Part shown: piece after piece, positions 1 to 5,681 of the stretch
Position numbering within the stretch: the stretch's first letter is position 1
Layout: every line of letters starts with the position of its first letter
Position numbers and translations under genes: made by a program
Assembly: GCA_003524335.1 (NCBI GenBank)
Contig: DQHV01000144.1
Location: forward strand, 2,014-12,014
Reading direction: 5' to 3'
From: Candidatus Aminicenantota bacterium
GTDB taxonomy: Bacteria; Acidobacteriota; Aminicenantia; Aminicenantales; UBA8522
Length of the DNA: 10,001 nucleotides
Notes under the pieces: generated by a model
Database searches by the model: none
Told to the model about the DNA's origin: nothing
Seen by the model: the letters and a program-made list of their open reading frames with translations, nothing else

Positions 1-1
1 T

Positions 2-331
2 CGTTTTATCCCTTATATATGGAGGACGTATAACCTGTTCTGGCGTCGACGACAGTTCCTCAAGACCTTCGGCTTACGGATTACGCCTTCCAACCACACC
101 ATCAACCGGATCACGCTTCCGGGGGATCATCGTGACTCCCGCCTTATCGATGGATTGACTTTCCCGGCGGGAGCATCCTTGCTCTTCTTGATCGATTTTT
201 CGCTGGCCTTCCCCTCCGAACACATGCTCGGCCACCTCTGCACGATCTGGCACGCGCCTGAAGCCGGAAAGACCGCCAAATGGCCTCCGCTTCTCGCCGC
301 CGCCAAGAAACTCCGGAAGATTCAGCCCTAA
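2..331 (+). CDS. 3' end of an unrecognised protein (5' truncated by window edge)
   Basis: The frame is open from the first bases to a TAA at 329-331, giving about 109 residues with no internal start likely to be the true one, so the gene probably begins upstream of the window. Third positions are GC-rich (mostly C/G: CTC, ATC, TTC, GCC, AAG), as in the confirmed genes nearby, which supports real coding. The peptide is basic and rich in Trp, Arg, His and Leu. It has a hydrophobic stretch around ASLLFLIDFSLAF and a tail APEAGKTAKWPPLLAAAKK. I do not recognise a family or any catalytic motif. An opposing minus-strand frame over 74-466 is less convincing, being low-complexity and rich in Arg and Gly. 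The ORF could also be a decayed gene, since the following 220 bp holds repeats and hairpins. Confidence 0.42.
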   Translation, partial: RFIPYIWRTYNLFWRRRQFLKTFGLRITPSNHTINRITLPGDHRDSRLIDGLTFPAGASLLFLIDFSLAFPSEHMLGHLCTIWHAPEAGKTAKWPPLLAAAKKLRKIQP

Positions 332-383
332 CCGCGCCGCTTTTTGGGTTCGTCCTTGCCGGGCCTGGATGATCGGATTCGCC

Positions 384-431
384 CGATAATTGGCGGGAAA
401 GTCGAGCCAAAGATGCCCCCCCCGGCCCGCG
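384..431. repeat. Direct repeat copy 1 flanking the hairpins and brnTA
   Basis: This 48-bp stretch aligns with 1219-1265 in the same orientation: 40 of 48 columns match, with 7 mismatches and one single-base gap. The core at 395-418 matches 23 of 24 bases and begins GGGAAAGTCGAGCCAAAGA. Read on the minus strand, both copies encode a similar IFGSTFP/VFGSTFP string, so the repeat may be a fragment of a dispersed element or a decayed coding segment. Its origin is not recognised. Confidence 0.7.
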
Positions 432-454
432 TCCACGAGTAGAAATTTAGCCAA

Positions 455-478
455 CCGTGAGCGCAATCGCGCTCACGG
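455..478. repeat. Perfect hairpin 1 (10-bp stem, 4-nt loop)
   Basis: CCGTGAGCGC, loop AATC, then GCGCTCACGG form a perfect 10-bp inverted repeat. It lies between the end of the upstream reading frame and the brnT promoter. No U-tract follows it on either strand, so it is not a canonical intrinsic terminator. It could act as a terminator-like barrier, a protein-binding site or an element end. Confidence 0.7.
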
Positions 479-503
479 AGCGTCTCCTTTGATGAGGCGC
501 TCC
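477..503. repeat. Hairpin 2 (10-bp stem with one G-U pair, 7-nt loop)
   Basis: GGAGCGTCTC, loop CTTTGAT, then GAGGCGCTCC form a 10-bp stem with one T-G wobble. Its first two bases (GG, 477-478) are also the last two of hairpin 1, so the two structures abut and share an edge. The wobble is stable in RNA on the plus strand but becomes an A-C mismatch on the minus-strand RNA, hinting that any RNA function is on the plus strand. Confidence 0.6.
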
Positions 504-566
504 TTCGGCCTTTAATCATTCGATTTCAAGAGAATGAGCTTCAGGCGAAGGGTATGCACCTTTCAC

Positions 567-595
567 TTGACAAAATGCACAAATGTGCATATCAT
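567..595 (+). promoter_or_regulatory. brnTA promoter (TTGACA-N17-TATCAT)
   Basis: The -35 box TTGACA (567-572) is consensus. It is separated by an ideal 17 bp from TATCAT (590-595), a 4/6 match to TATAAT. The -10 box ends only three bases before the brnT start codon at 599, so transcription would begin at or near the AUG and the mRNA would be leaderless. No Shine-Dalgarno sequence precedes that ATG, which agrees with this. Confidence 0.65.
575..590. promoter_or_regulatory. Palindromic operator inside the brnTA promoter
   Basis: ATGCACA-AA-TGTGCAT is a 16-bp palindrome with perfect 7-bp arms. It fills the spacer between the -35 and -10 boxes and overlaps the first base of the -10. Known BrnA proteins are ribbon-helix-helix DNA-binding antitoxins that repress their own operon, so this is the natural candidate for the BrnA/BrnTA binding site. 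The assignment of the binding protein is inference. Confidence 0.6.
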
Positions 596-598
596 CTT

Positions 599-880
599 AT
601 GTGTTATCAATGGGACAAGAACAAAGCCGACGCCAATTTTCGCAAGCATGGCGTTTATTTCGCTGACGCCGTTTCAGTTTTCTCGGACGATCTTGCCCTG
701 ACCATCGAGGATGACTGTTCAGAGGAAAGACGATGGGTGACACTGGGACGCGACCTTTTCGGCCGGACTCTGGTTGTGGTTTTTAGCTGGAGAGGGGATG
801 AAATCAGGATCATCTCGGCGAGAAAGGCCAACGCGAAAGAACGCCGGCAATACGGGAAAAAGCATGAGAAAAACCTATGA
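599..880 (+). CDS. brnT: BrnT family type II toxin (ribonuclease)
   Basis: This 93-residue protein matches the BrnT/DUF497 family (Pfam PF04365) throughout. Residues seen are the N-terminal W5-D6 with K..N..KHGV, then FADAVSVF, the acidic DD..EERRW strand, LVVVFSWRGDEIRIISARKA and the final KERRQY. Family members are RelE-fold ribonucleases that halt translation and are neutralised by BrnA. I chose ATG 599 because family members usually begin M-x-x-x-W-D. In-frame ATGs at 554 and 575 would add 15 or 8 residues, but they lie upstream of or inside the promoter-operator. The length equals the family norm and no break is seen. It overlaps brnA by 17 nt, the usual toxin-first arrangement of this family. 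Confidence 0.9.
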   Translation: MCYQWDKNKADANFRKHGVYFADAVSVFSDDLALTIEDDCSEERRWVTLGRDLFGRTLVVVFSWRGDEIRIISARKANAKERRQYGKKHEKNL

Positions 881-1157
881 CTTCAGCAAAGGCAAGAGAG
901 GCGCCATTATACCTCTTCGCCCCGGAAAGACCAGGATCACGATCCGCATCGATAACGAGATCATCGGATGGTTCCGTGCTCAGGTCGAGGCGAAAGGCGG
1001 GGGAAGCTATCAAGCCATGATCAACGACGTCCTCAAAGAACATGTCCGACGAGGCGGAGAGGCCTTGGAGGCCTATCTCAGGCGTATCATCCGGGAGGAG
1101 CTCGGCGGCAAGGATTCACGGAGTCCGTCTTATCCGTTTTCTCAGGATCGAACATAA
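864..1157 (+). CDS. brnA: BrnA family antitoxin
   Basis: This 97-residue antitoxin partner of BrnT starts within the last 17 nt of brnT, so the two are translated together. The central part TRITIRIDNEIIGWFRAQ, followed by GGGSYQAMINDVLKEHV, is the typical BrnA (PF14384) strand-helix-helix pattern: a beta strand for DNA contact, a WFRAQ helix, and the YQ.MIN.VL helix. The first ~20 residues (FSKGKRGAIIPLRPGK) form the basic N-terminal segment expected to contact the toxin. A C-terminal extension, EALEAYLRRIIREEL plus a short polar tail, goes beyond the core and may form an extra helix. The expected role is to bind and inhibit BrnT and to repress the operon, probably at 575-590. A weak GGGA lies 8-11 nt before the ATG. 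Confidence 0.87.
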   Translation: MRKTYDFSKGKRGAIIPLRPGKTRITIRIDNEIIGWFRAQVEAKGGGSYQAMINDVLKEHVRRGGEALEAYLRRIIREELGGKDSRSPSYPFSQDRT

Positions 1158-1218
1158 TCACGGAGGCCGGACAATAGAGACTTTGACATCTTTTCGAGAT
1201 TCGGTCTGCCATTTCCCT

Positions 1219-1265
1219 CGATGATTGATGGGAAAGTCGAGCCAAAGACGCCCACCCGGTCAGCG
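1219..1265. repeat. Direct repeat copy 2 flanking brnTA
   Basis: This is the second copy of the repeat at 384-431, in the same orientation and offset by 835 bp. It lies between brnA and the 3' end of etfA, in a 133-bp gap where I see no clear terminator. On the minus strand it reads VFGSTFPSIIE in the frame that gives IFGSTFPPIIG in copy 1. Confidence 0.7.
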
Positions 1266-1290
1266 CAGCCTAAAACATATTTCTTATTCC

Positions 1291-2262
1291 CTAGCCGCGC
1301 AGCTTCTTGAGCTCTTCCTTGAGAGGAGGGATGACCTGAAAAAGGTCGCCGACGACACCGAAATCCGCCACCTTGAAGATGGGCGCGTCCGGGTCCTTGT
1401 TCACAGCCACGATGACTTTGGAAGAGGACATGCCGGCGATATGCTGAATAGCGCCGGAGATGCCGAAGGCCAGGTAGAGGTTGGGGGAAACGGTCTTCCC
1501 CGTTTGGCCCACCTGGTGCTGGTGGCCGATCCAGCCGGAGTCCACGGCCGACCGGGATGCGCCCACGGTCGAGCGCGGGATGAGCGCCGAGATCTCCCGG
1601 AGGAGCTCAAAATTCTCCGGGCCCTTCATGCCCCGGCCTCCGGAAATGACAATGTCGGCCTCGGTGACATCGATCTCACCGCCGCTCTCCTGGAGGACCT
1701 CCGTAACTTCGGCCCTGGCCTGAGCCGCCGGAATCTCAACGGCCTCCCTGATGACTTCGCCGGCGCCGGCCGCCGGGGCGAGGGGAAAGACATTGGGCCT
1801 GAGAGAAACCACCTCGGGCGAGGACGTCAGCCGGAAGGTCAGGAGTGCTTTGCCGGCGAAGATCGGCCGAGTGTACTCGAAGCCCCCGTCCCGGACAGAA
1901 ACGCGAGTGCAGTCAGAGGCTAATCCCACACCCAAACGGGCGGCCAGCCGGGGGGCCAGGTCCTTGCCCATCGCCGTGGCGGAAAAGAAAACCGCCTTCG
2001 GATTGAGCTTCTTCACCAGGCCGGCCAGGGCGGCCGCATGATCCTGGGTCGAATACCGGTCCAGCGAGGCATTCTCCAGGAGGTACACCTTGGAGGCGCC
2101 GAAGGAAGGCAGCTCAGCGGCCAACGCTTCCATTCCGGTCCCTATAAGAACAGCGGCCGCCGTGATCCCGAACTCGGCGGCTTTTCGCCGAGCCTCGGAC
2201 AGCGCCTCGAGCGAGGACTTCTTGACCTTCTTCTCTCTGGACTCGATGTAGGTCAGGATCAT
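1291..2262 (-). CDS. etfA: Electron transfer flavoprotein alpha subunit
   Basis: This 323-residue protein carries FAD at the C-terminal domain of the EtfAB heterodimer, which passes electrons between acyl-CoA-type dehydrogenases or other donors and downstream acceptors. The N-terminal alpha/beta domain (about 1-195) is followed by the FAD domain: SGGRGMKGPENFELL (207-221), VGASRSAVDSGW (233-244), QVGQTGKTVSPNLY (250-263) and GISGAIQHIAGM (267-278), then NKDPDAPIFKVADFGVVGDL. All standard FAD-binding elements are intact and the length is normal. No ferredoxin domain is fused to the N-terminus. The start is supported by TGAGGAGA six bases upstream, which includes the etfB stop codon, so the two subunits are translationally coupled with an 11-nt gap. 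It is the last gene of the operon. Confidence 0.95.
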   Translation of the reverse strand: MILTYIESREKKVKKSSLEALSEARRKAAEFGITAAAVLIGTGMEALAAELPSFGASKVYLLENASLDRYSTQDHAAALAGLVKKLNPKAVFFSATAMGKDLAPRLAARLGVGLASDCTRVSVRDGGFEYTRPIFAGKALLTFRLTSSPEVVSLRPNVFPLAPAAGAGEVIREAVEIPAAQARAEVTEVLQESGGEIDVTEADIVISGGRGMKGPENFELLREISALIPRSTVGASRSAVDSGWIGHQHQVGQTGKTVSPNLYLAFGISGAIQHIAGMSSSKVIVAVNKDPDAPIFKVADFGVVGDLFQVIPPLKEELKKLRG

Positions 2263-2273
2263 GGTCAGTCTCC

Positions 2274-3056
2274 TCAGATGACCTTGGCCTCGGTGTGGAG
2301 GTATTCGACGAGCTGCCGGGCGGTTTCTTCTGCTTCCCCCGTGACCACTCGTCCCGCCTTCCTGGCCGGGGGCTGGTCCATCCTGATGATCGCCACCCGG
2401 GGCGCCAGTTCATCGGGTTTAAACCCGAGTTCTTCGATCGAAAGACTCGGAATTTCCTTTTTCTTGGCCATCATGATGCCCTTCAGTGTTTCATAGCGCG
2501 GCTCGTTGAGTCCCTTCTGGGCGCTGACCACGGCCGGAAGCGTCAGAGACACTTTTTCCTGGGCTCCCTCTATCTCGCGGAGCGCGGTGGCCGCCTCTCC
2601 CTCGACCTCGAGCTTCACCACGACATTGGCCTGACCGATCCCCAGGAGCTCGGCGACCATCGCGGGTACCTGGGAATTGTCGGCCCCGACAGACTGCTTG
2701 CCGAAGAGCAGGAGCCGGGCGTCGGGGAACTTGGCCTGGACGAAGCGGGCGATGACCCGCGCCGTCCTCAGCCCATCATAAGTCTCGGGCAGCGGATCCT
2801 TGATGAGGACGGCCTCGTCCGCTCCCATGGCCAGGCATTTCCTGAGGATGACCAGCGACTCGTCCCGGCCCACGGTCACGGCGATGACCTTCCCCCCCTT
2901 GGCGCCTTTGATCCGGAGGGCTTCTTCCATGGCGTATTCGTCATAGGGGCTGAGGATGAAGTTCAGCCCCTCTTCGACTATGGAATTGGTCTCCTGGTTG
3001 ATCCTGATCTTCGATTCCGTGTCGGGAACCCTCTTGACGAAAACGAGGATGTCCAT
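2274..3056 (-). CDS. etfB: Electron transfer flavoprotein beta subunit
   Basis: This 260-residue protein is the partner of EtfA. Motifs seen are FVKRVPDTESKI (6-17), SPYDEYAMEEALRIK (36-50), FGKQSVGADNSQV (118-130), and the family signature SAQKGLNEPRYETL followed by KGIMMAKKKEI (178-202). The nucleotide-site loop reads GKQ-SVGAD-NSQVP, not the DTAQVGP form common in electron-bifurcating ETFs. That favours a conventional AMP-containing ETF, but motif reading alone cannot settle it. A strong GAGAGGAGGGG Shine-Dalgarno lies just upstream, within the 36-nt gap after fabF. No acyl-CoA dehydrogenase or ETF:quinone oxidoreductase is in the window, so the electron donor and acceptor are unknown. Confidence 0.95.
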   Translation of the reverse strand: MDILVFVKRVPDTESKIRINQETNSIVEEGLNFILSPYDEYAMEEALRIKGAKGGKVIAVTVGRDESLVILRKCLAMGADEAVLIKDPLPETYDGLRTARVIARFVQAKFPDARLLLFGKQSVGADNSQVPAMVAELLGIGQANVVVKLEVEGEAATALREIEGAQEKVSLTLPAVVSAQKGLNEPRYETLKGIMMAKKKEIPSLSIEELGFKPDELAPRVAIIRMDQPPARKAGRVVTGEAEETARQLVEYLHTEAKVI

Positions 3057-3092
3057 TATCCCCTCCTCTCGGAATTTTTGGGGGACCTAGGG

Positions 3093-4367
3093 TTATTCCC
3101 CATACCGCTTCAGAATGAGACAGCCGTTGGTCCCGCCGAACCCGAAGGAGTTGCTCAGGGCATAGCGGATCTCCGCCGGCCGGGCCGCGTTCGGGACATA
3201 GTCCAGGTCGCACTCCGGGTCCGGACGTTCATAGTTAATGGTCGGGGTCATTATCTTGTTGGCCAGGCAGAGCGCGGTGATGCCCGCCTCCAGGGCTCCG
3301 GCCGCGCCCAGAAGATGCCCGGTCATCGACTTGGTCGAGCTCACGCCGAGGCGACGGGCGTGCTCGCCGAAAACCTGCTTTATGGCCAGCGTTTCGATCT
3401 TGTCGTTGAAAGGCGTGCTCGTTCCGTGAGCGTTGATGTAGTCGACTTCGGTCAGGTCGATGCCCGCGTCCGTCAGGGCGCGCCGCATCACGCCCTTAGC
3501 GCCTTCGCCGTCCTCCGCCGGCGCGGTGACATGATAGGCGTCGCCGTTCATGCCGTAGCCGACGATCTCGGCATAGATCCTGGCTCCCCGTCGTCGGGCG
3601 GCCTCGAGCTCCTCGAGGAGCAGGATGCCCGCTCCCTCGCTCATCACGAACCCATCGCGATCAGCATCAAACGGACGGGAAGCCCTTTGCGGCTCGTCGT
3701 TCCGCGTCGATAGGGCCCGCAGGGCACAGAATCCGGCCACACCCAGCGGCGTTATCGGCGCCTCCGCCCCTCCCGCCAGCATGCGCTCGGCGTCGCCGCG
3801 GACGATCATCCGGTAGGAGTCCCCGATGGAGTGGGTGCTCGTCGCGCAGGCCGTTGCCGTGGCCGAGTTGGGTCCCCGGCTCCGGTACTTGATCGAAACA
3901 TATCCGGCCGCTTCGTTGATGATGATCGAAACGAGGAAGAACGGCGAGACCCGGTCCGGGCCTCTCTCGAGCAGGGTTTTGTGGCTCTCCTCGATCGTGG
4001 CTAACCCGCCGATCCCGGAGCCGATATAGACGCCGGTCCGGTCGCCCTCCAGCAAATCCGGGTTGATTCTTGCGTCCTCGACCGCCAGCGCCGCCGCCGC
4101 CAGGGCAAACTGGATGAAGCGGTCCATCCTTCGGGACTCTCGTCTTTCGATGAAGGCCAGGGGGTCGAAATTCTTGACCTCGCCGGCGATCCGGGTGGAG
4201 TGCTTGGAAGCGTCGAACCGGGTGATAGGACCGATCCCGCTCTCTCCCCGCAGCAGGGCCTCCCAGTTCTTCTGAACTCCGATTCCCAAGGGGGAGACGA
4301 CCCCGATTCCGGTTATGACAACCCTCCGGGCGGAAGAGGGCCCGGGCGACGAGCCTCTTAAGTCCAT
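3093..4367 (-). CDS. fabF: Beta-ketoacyl-ACP synthase II (KAS II)
   Basis: This 424-residue condensing enzyme extends acyl-ACP with malonyl-ACP in type II fatty-acid synthesis. The thiolase fold starts at [15 protein letters not shown] (14-28). The catalytic Cys174 is in [14 protein letters not shown], His314 in [11 protein letters not shown] and His351 in [12 protein letters not shown], so the Cys-His-His triad is complete. The C-terminal [11 protein letters not shown] loop is present. The start is less certain than the rest: ATG 4367 is the only start codon in frame before the first motif and adds about 13 residues. It has no Shine-Dalgarno (the 12 nt before it are AGCGCTTCCTTC), so translation probably depends on coupling to acpP. 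Length and motifs are typical. Confidence 0.95.
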   Translation of the reverse strand: MDLRGSSPGPSSARRVVITGIGVVSPLGIGVQKNWEALLRGESGIGPITRFDASKHSTRIAGEVKNFDPLAFIERRESRRMDRFIQFALAAAALAVEDARINPDLLEGDRTGVYIGSGIGGLATIEESHKTLLERGPDRVSPFFLVSIIINEAAGYVSIKYRSRGPNSATATACATSTHSIGDSYRMIVRGDAERMLAGGAEAPITPLGVAGFCALRALSTRNDEPQRASRPFDADRDGFVMSEGAGILLLEELEAARRRGARIYAEIVGYGMNGDAYHVTAPAEDGEGAKGVMRRALTDAGIDLTEVDYINAHGTSTPFNDKIETLAIKQVFGEHARRLGVSSTKSMTGHLLGAAGALEAGITALCLANKIMTPTINYERPDPECDLDYVPNAARPAEIRYALSNSFGFGGTNGCLILKRYGE

Positions 4368-4379
4368 GAAGGAAGCGCT

Positions 4380-4625
4380 TTACTTGGAAAGACGCGTCGT
4401 GATGTAGTCGAGGGCCTTGCCGACCGTCGTCAGCTTCTCGGCTTCCTCGTCGGGGATGTCCAGGCCGAATTCGTCCTCGAGGGCCATGACGAGTTCCACC
4501 GTATCCAGAGAATCGGCACCCAGGTCATCGATGAAGGACGCAGTCTCTGTCACTTGGTCCTCGCCGATGCTCAGCTTGTCGGACACGATCGTCCTGACTT
4601 TCTTTAAAAGTTCTTCTCTTTCCAT
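4380..4625 (-). CDS. acpP: Acyl carrier protein
   Basis: This 81-residue acidic four-helix protein carries growing acyl chains on 4'-phosphopantetheine attached to Ser39 in the motif [16 protein letters not shown]. Helix I begins [17 protein letters not shown] and the C-terminal helix is [12 protein letters not shown]. The length is normal. The start is fixed by an excellent GAGGAGGT Shine-Dalgarno 5-6 nt upstream, the strongest in the window, as expected for one of the most abundant cell proteins. It lies 28 nt after fabG and 12 nt before fabF, the canonical fabG-acpP-fabF order. Confidence 0.96.
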   Translation of the reverse strand: MEREELLKKVRTIVSDKLSIGEDQVTETASFIDDLGADSLDTVELVMALEDEFGLDIPDEEAEKLTTVGKALDYITTRLSK

Positions 4626-4653
4626 GTTGACCTCCTCAATTTATCTCAAGCCG

Positions 4654-5412
4654 TTAGGTGTACATCCCGCCGTTGACGTGGATGACCTGGCCTGTGATGT
4701 ACGCTGCCTGGTCGGACAGCAGGAACTTGACCGCCTGGGCCACATCCTCCGGGGTCCCCATCCGTTTCATCGGGATCATCTCCAGGAAGGCCTTCTTGAC
4801 GGCCTCGGGAAGGCTCTCCGTCATGGCGGTCATGATGTACCCCGGGGCCACACAGTTAACTGTGACCTCGCGGCCGGCCACTTCCCGGGCCAGGGACTTG
4901 GTCAGCCCGATGACTCCCGCCTTCGAGGCGGAATAGTTGGCCTGGCCGGCGTTCCCCATGACGCCTACGACCGAGGAGATGTTGACGATCCGGCCGAACC
5001 GGCTGCTAATCATAGGCCGGATGGCCGCCCGGCAGAAATTGAACACGCCCTTCAGGTTCACCGCCAGGACGGCGTCCCATTCCTCTTCCCGCATCCGCAT
5101 CAGAAGGTTGTCCCGGGTGATGCCGGCGTTGTTGACCAGGTAGTCGAGCCGCCGATGTTCCCCGACGACGCCTTCGACGACGGCCGCGGCCTGGTCGAAG
5201 CGGGAGACATCCGCCGTCTGGACAGAGGCCCGTCCGCCGCTCCGGGCGATCCTCTCGGCCACGGCCTCGAGTTTCTCGCGCTGGATATCGACCAGGACGA
5301 CCAAGGGGCCTTCTTTGGCCAGCTCAAAGGCGATCGTCTCCCCGATCCCCTGGGACGCACCCGTGACCAGAGCGATCCGGCCCGAAAACGTCGGGTTAGG
5401 CTTGGCGTCCAT
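4654..5412 (-). CDS. fabG: 3-oxoacyl-ACP reductase
   Basis: This 252-residue short-chain dehydrogenase reduces 3-ketoacyl-ACP to 3-hydroxyacyl-ACP. The Rossmann motif TGASQGIG is at 17-24, NNAG at 94-97, catalytic Ser147 in NISSVVG, and the Tyr160-x3-Lys164 pair in QANYSASKAG. The C-terminal YITGQVIHVNGGMYT is typical of FabG. Two positions are notable. Gln replaces the usual Arg of TGASRGIG, and Asp42 ends the second beta strand (VVLVDIQ). Both changes remove NADPH 2'-phosphate contacts and suggest NADH preference. ATG 5412 has GAGGA upstream; the frame closes at a TGA 45 nt further up with no other start. The first codons overlap the small ORF at 5396-5485. Adjacency to acpP and fabF supports FabG over another SDR. 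Confidence 0.93.
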   Translation of the reverse strand: MDAKPNPTFSGRIALVTGASQGIGETIAFELAKEGPLVVLVDIQREKLEAVAERIARSGGRASVQTADVSRFDQAAAVVEGVVGEHRRLDYLVNNAGITRDNLLMRMREEEWDAVLAVNLKGVFNFCRAAIRPMISSRFGRIVNISSVVGVMGNAGQANYSASKAGVIGLTKSLAREVAGREVTVNCVAPGYIMTAMTESLPEAVKKAFLEMIPMKRMGTPEDVAQAVKFLLSDQAAYITGQVIHVNGGMYT

Positions 5413-5485
5413 GGCTTTCCTCGCAGAGCCGGTGGAGATCCTGCAGGGGATGGTGGTTCACCCTCGCGCCCGCGGCGATCCTCAT
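5396..5485 (-). CDS. 29-codon small ORF between rpmF and fabG
   Basis: A short frame opens with ATG 5485, ten nt after the rpmF stop, behind AAGGGGG at good spacing. It ends at TAA 5396-5398, overlapping the fabG start by 17 nt. Placement and ribosome site are those of a true operon gene. The peptide starts MRIAAGARVNHHP. PlsX, which normally follows rpmF, begins like MRIAVDAMGGDHAP, so this may be what remains of a deleted plsX start. It could equally be a small protein, or a translated leader coupling fabG to rpmF. The match is only a handful of residues and may be chance. Confidence 0.35.
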   Translation of the reverse strand: MRIAAGARVNHHPLQDLHRLCEESHGRQA

Positions 5486-5495
5486 GGGTTCCCCC

Positions 5496-5681
5496 TTATT
5501 CGCTTTCTGCTTCTTCAATCACCTGCCGCCCGCGGTAGTAGCCGCATTCAGGACAGGCCCGATGAGGCAATTTAGGAGGCCCGCAGTTCGAGCAGACGGA
5601 AAAGGCGGGAAGGGTCAGGGCGTCATGGGCCCTGCGATTTCCCTTGCGCGAAGGCGAGTGACGGCGTTTTGGGTTGGGCAT
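5496..5681 (-). CDS. rpmF: 50S ribosomal protein L32 (zinc-binding form)
   Basis: This 61-residue large-subunit protein begins with the conserved basic tail MPNPKRRHSPSRKGNRRAHD. The zinc ribbon is C30-x2-C33 ... C43-x2-C46 (VCSNCG ... ACPECGYY), all four Cys present, so this is the zinc-containing C+ form rather than the Cys-free paralogue. The length is normal. Its ATG directly follows the yceD stop codon with no gap (TAAATG), the widespread yceD-rpmF pair. Confidence 0.96.
   Translation of the reverse strand: MPNPKRRHSPSRKGNRRAHDALTLPAFSVCSNCGPPKLPHRACPECGYYRGRQVIEEAESE

Noticed and set aside
74..466. Minus-strand frame of 130 codons at the left end
   Set aside because: It is low-complexity and rich in Arg and Gly, overlaps the better plus-strand frame at 2-331, and has no ribosome site. 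The repeat copy inside it may be a decayed coding fragment, but I cannot support a gene.
455..478. Hairpin 1 as a LacI-type operator
   Set aside because: GTGAGCGC and GCGCTCAC resemble the halves of the ideal lac operator, but the 4-bp insertion at the centre breaks the required spacing and no LacI-family gene is present.
774..863. N-terminal extension of brnA from ATG 774
   Set aside because: It would lie wholly inside brnT in another frame. BrnA similarity begins near ATG 864, which fits the usual overlap.
1158..1290. Terminator between the convergent brnA and etfA genes
   Set aside because: I looked for a stem plus T-run on both strands and found none; the gap mainly holds repeat copy 2.
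1225..1923. 232-codon plus-strand frame over etfA
   Set aside because: It is a shadow of etfA on the other strand. The peptide is rich in Arg, Gly and Asp without motifs.
2295..3713. Long 472-codon plus-strand frame
   Set aside because: It is antisense to etfB and fabF, whose motifs are unmistakable. GC-rich third positions leave the opposite frame without stops, and the peptide has no recognisable domain.
4417..5538. 373-codon plus-strand frame over acpP and fabG
   Set aside because: It is antisense to two clear genes, and its composition is typical of a shadow frame.
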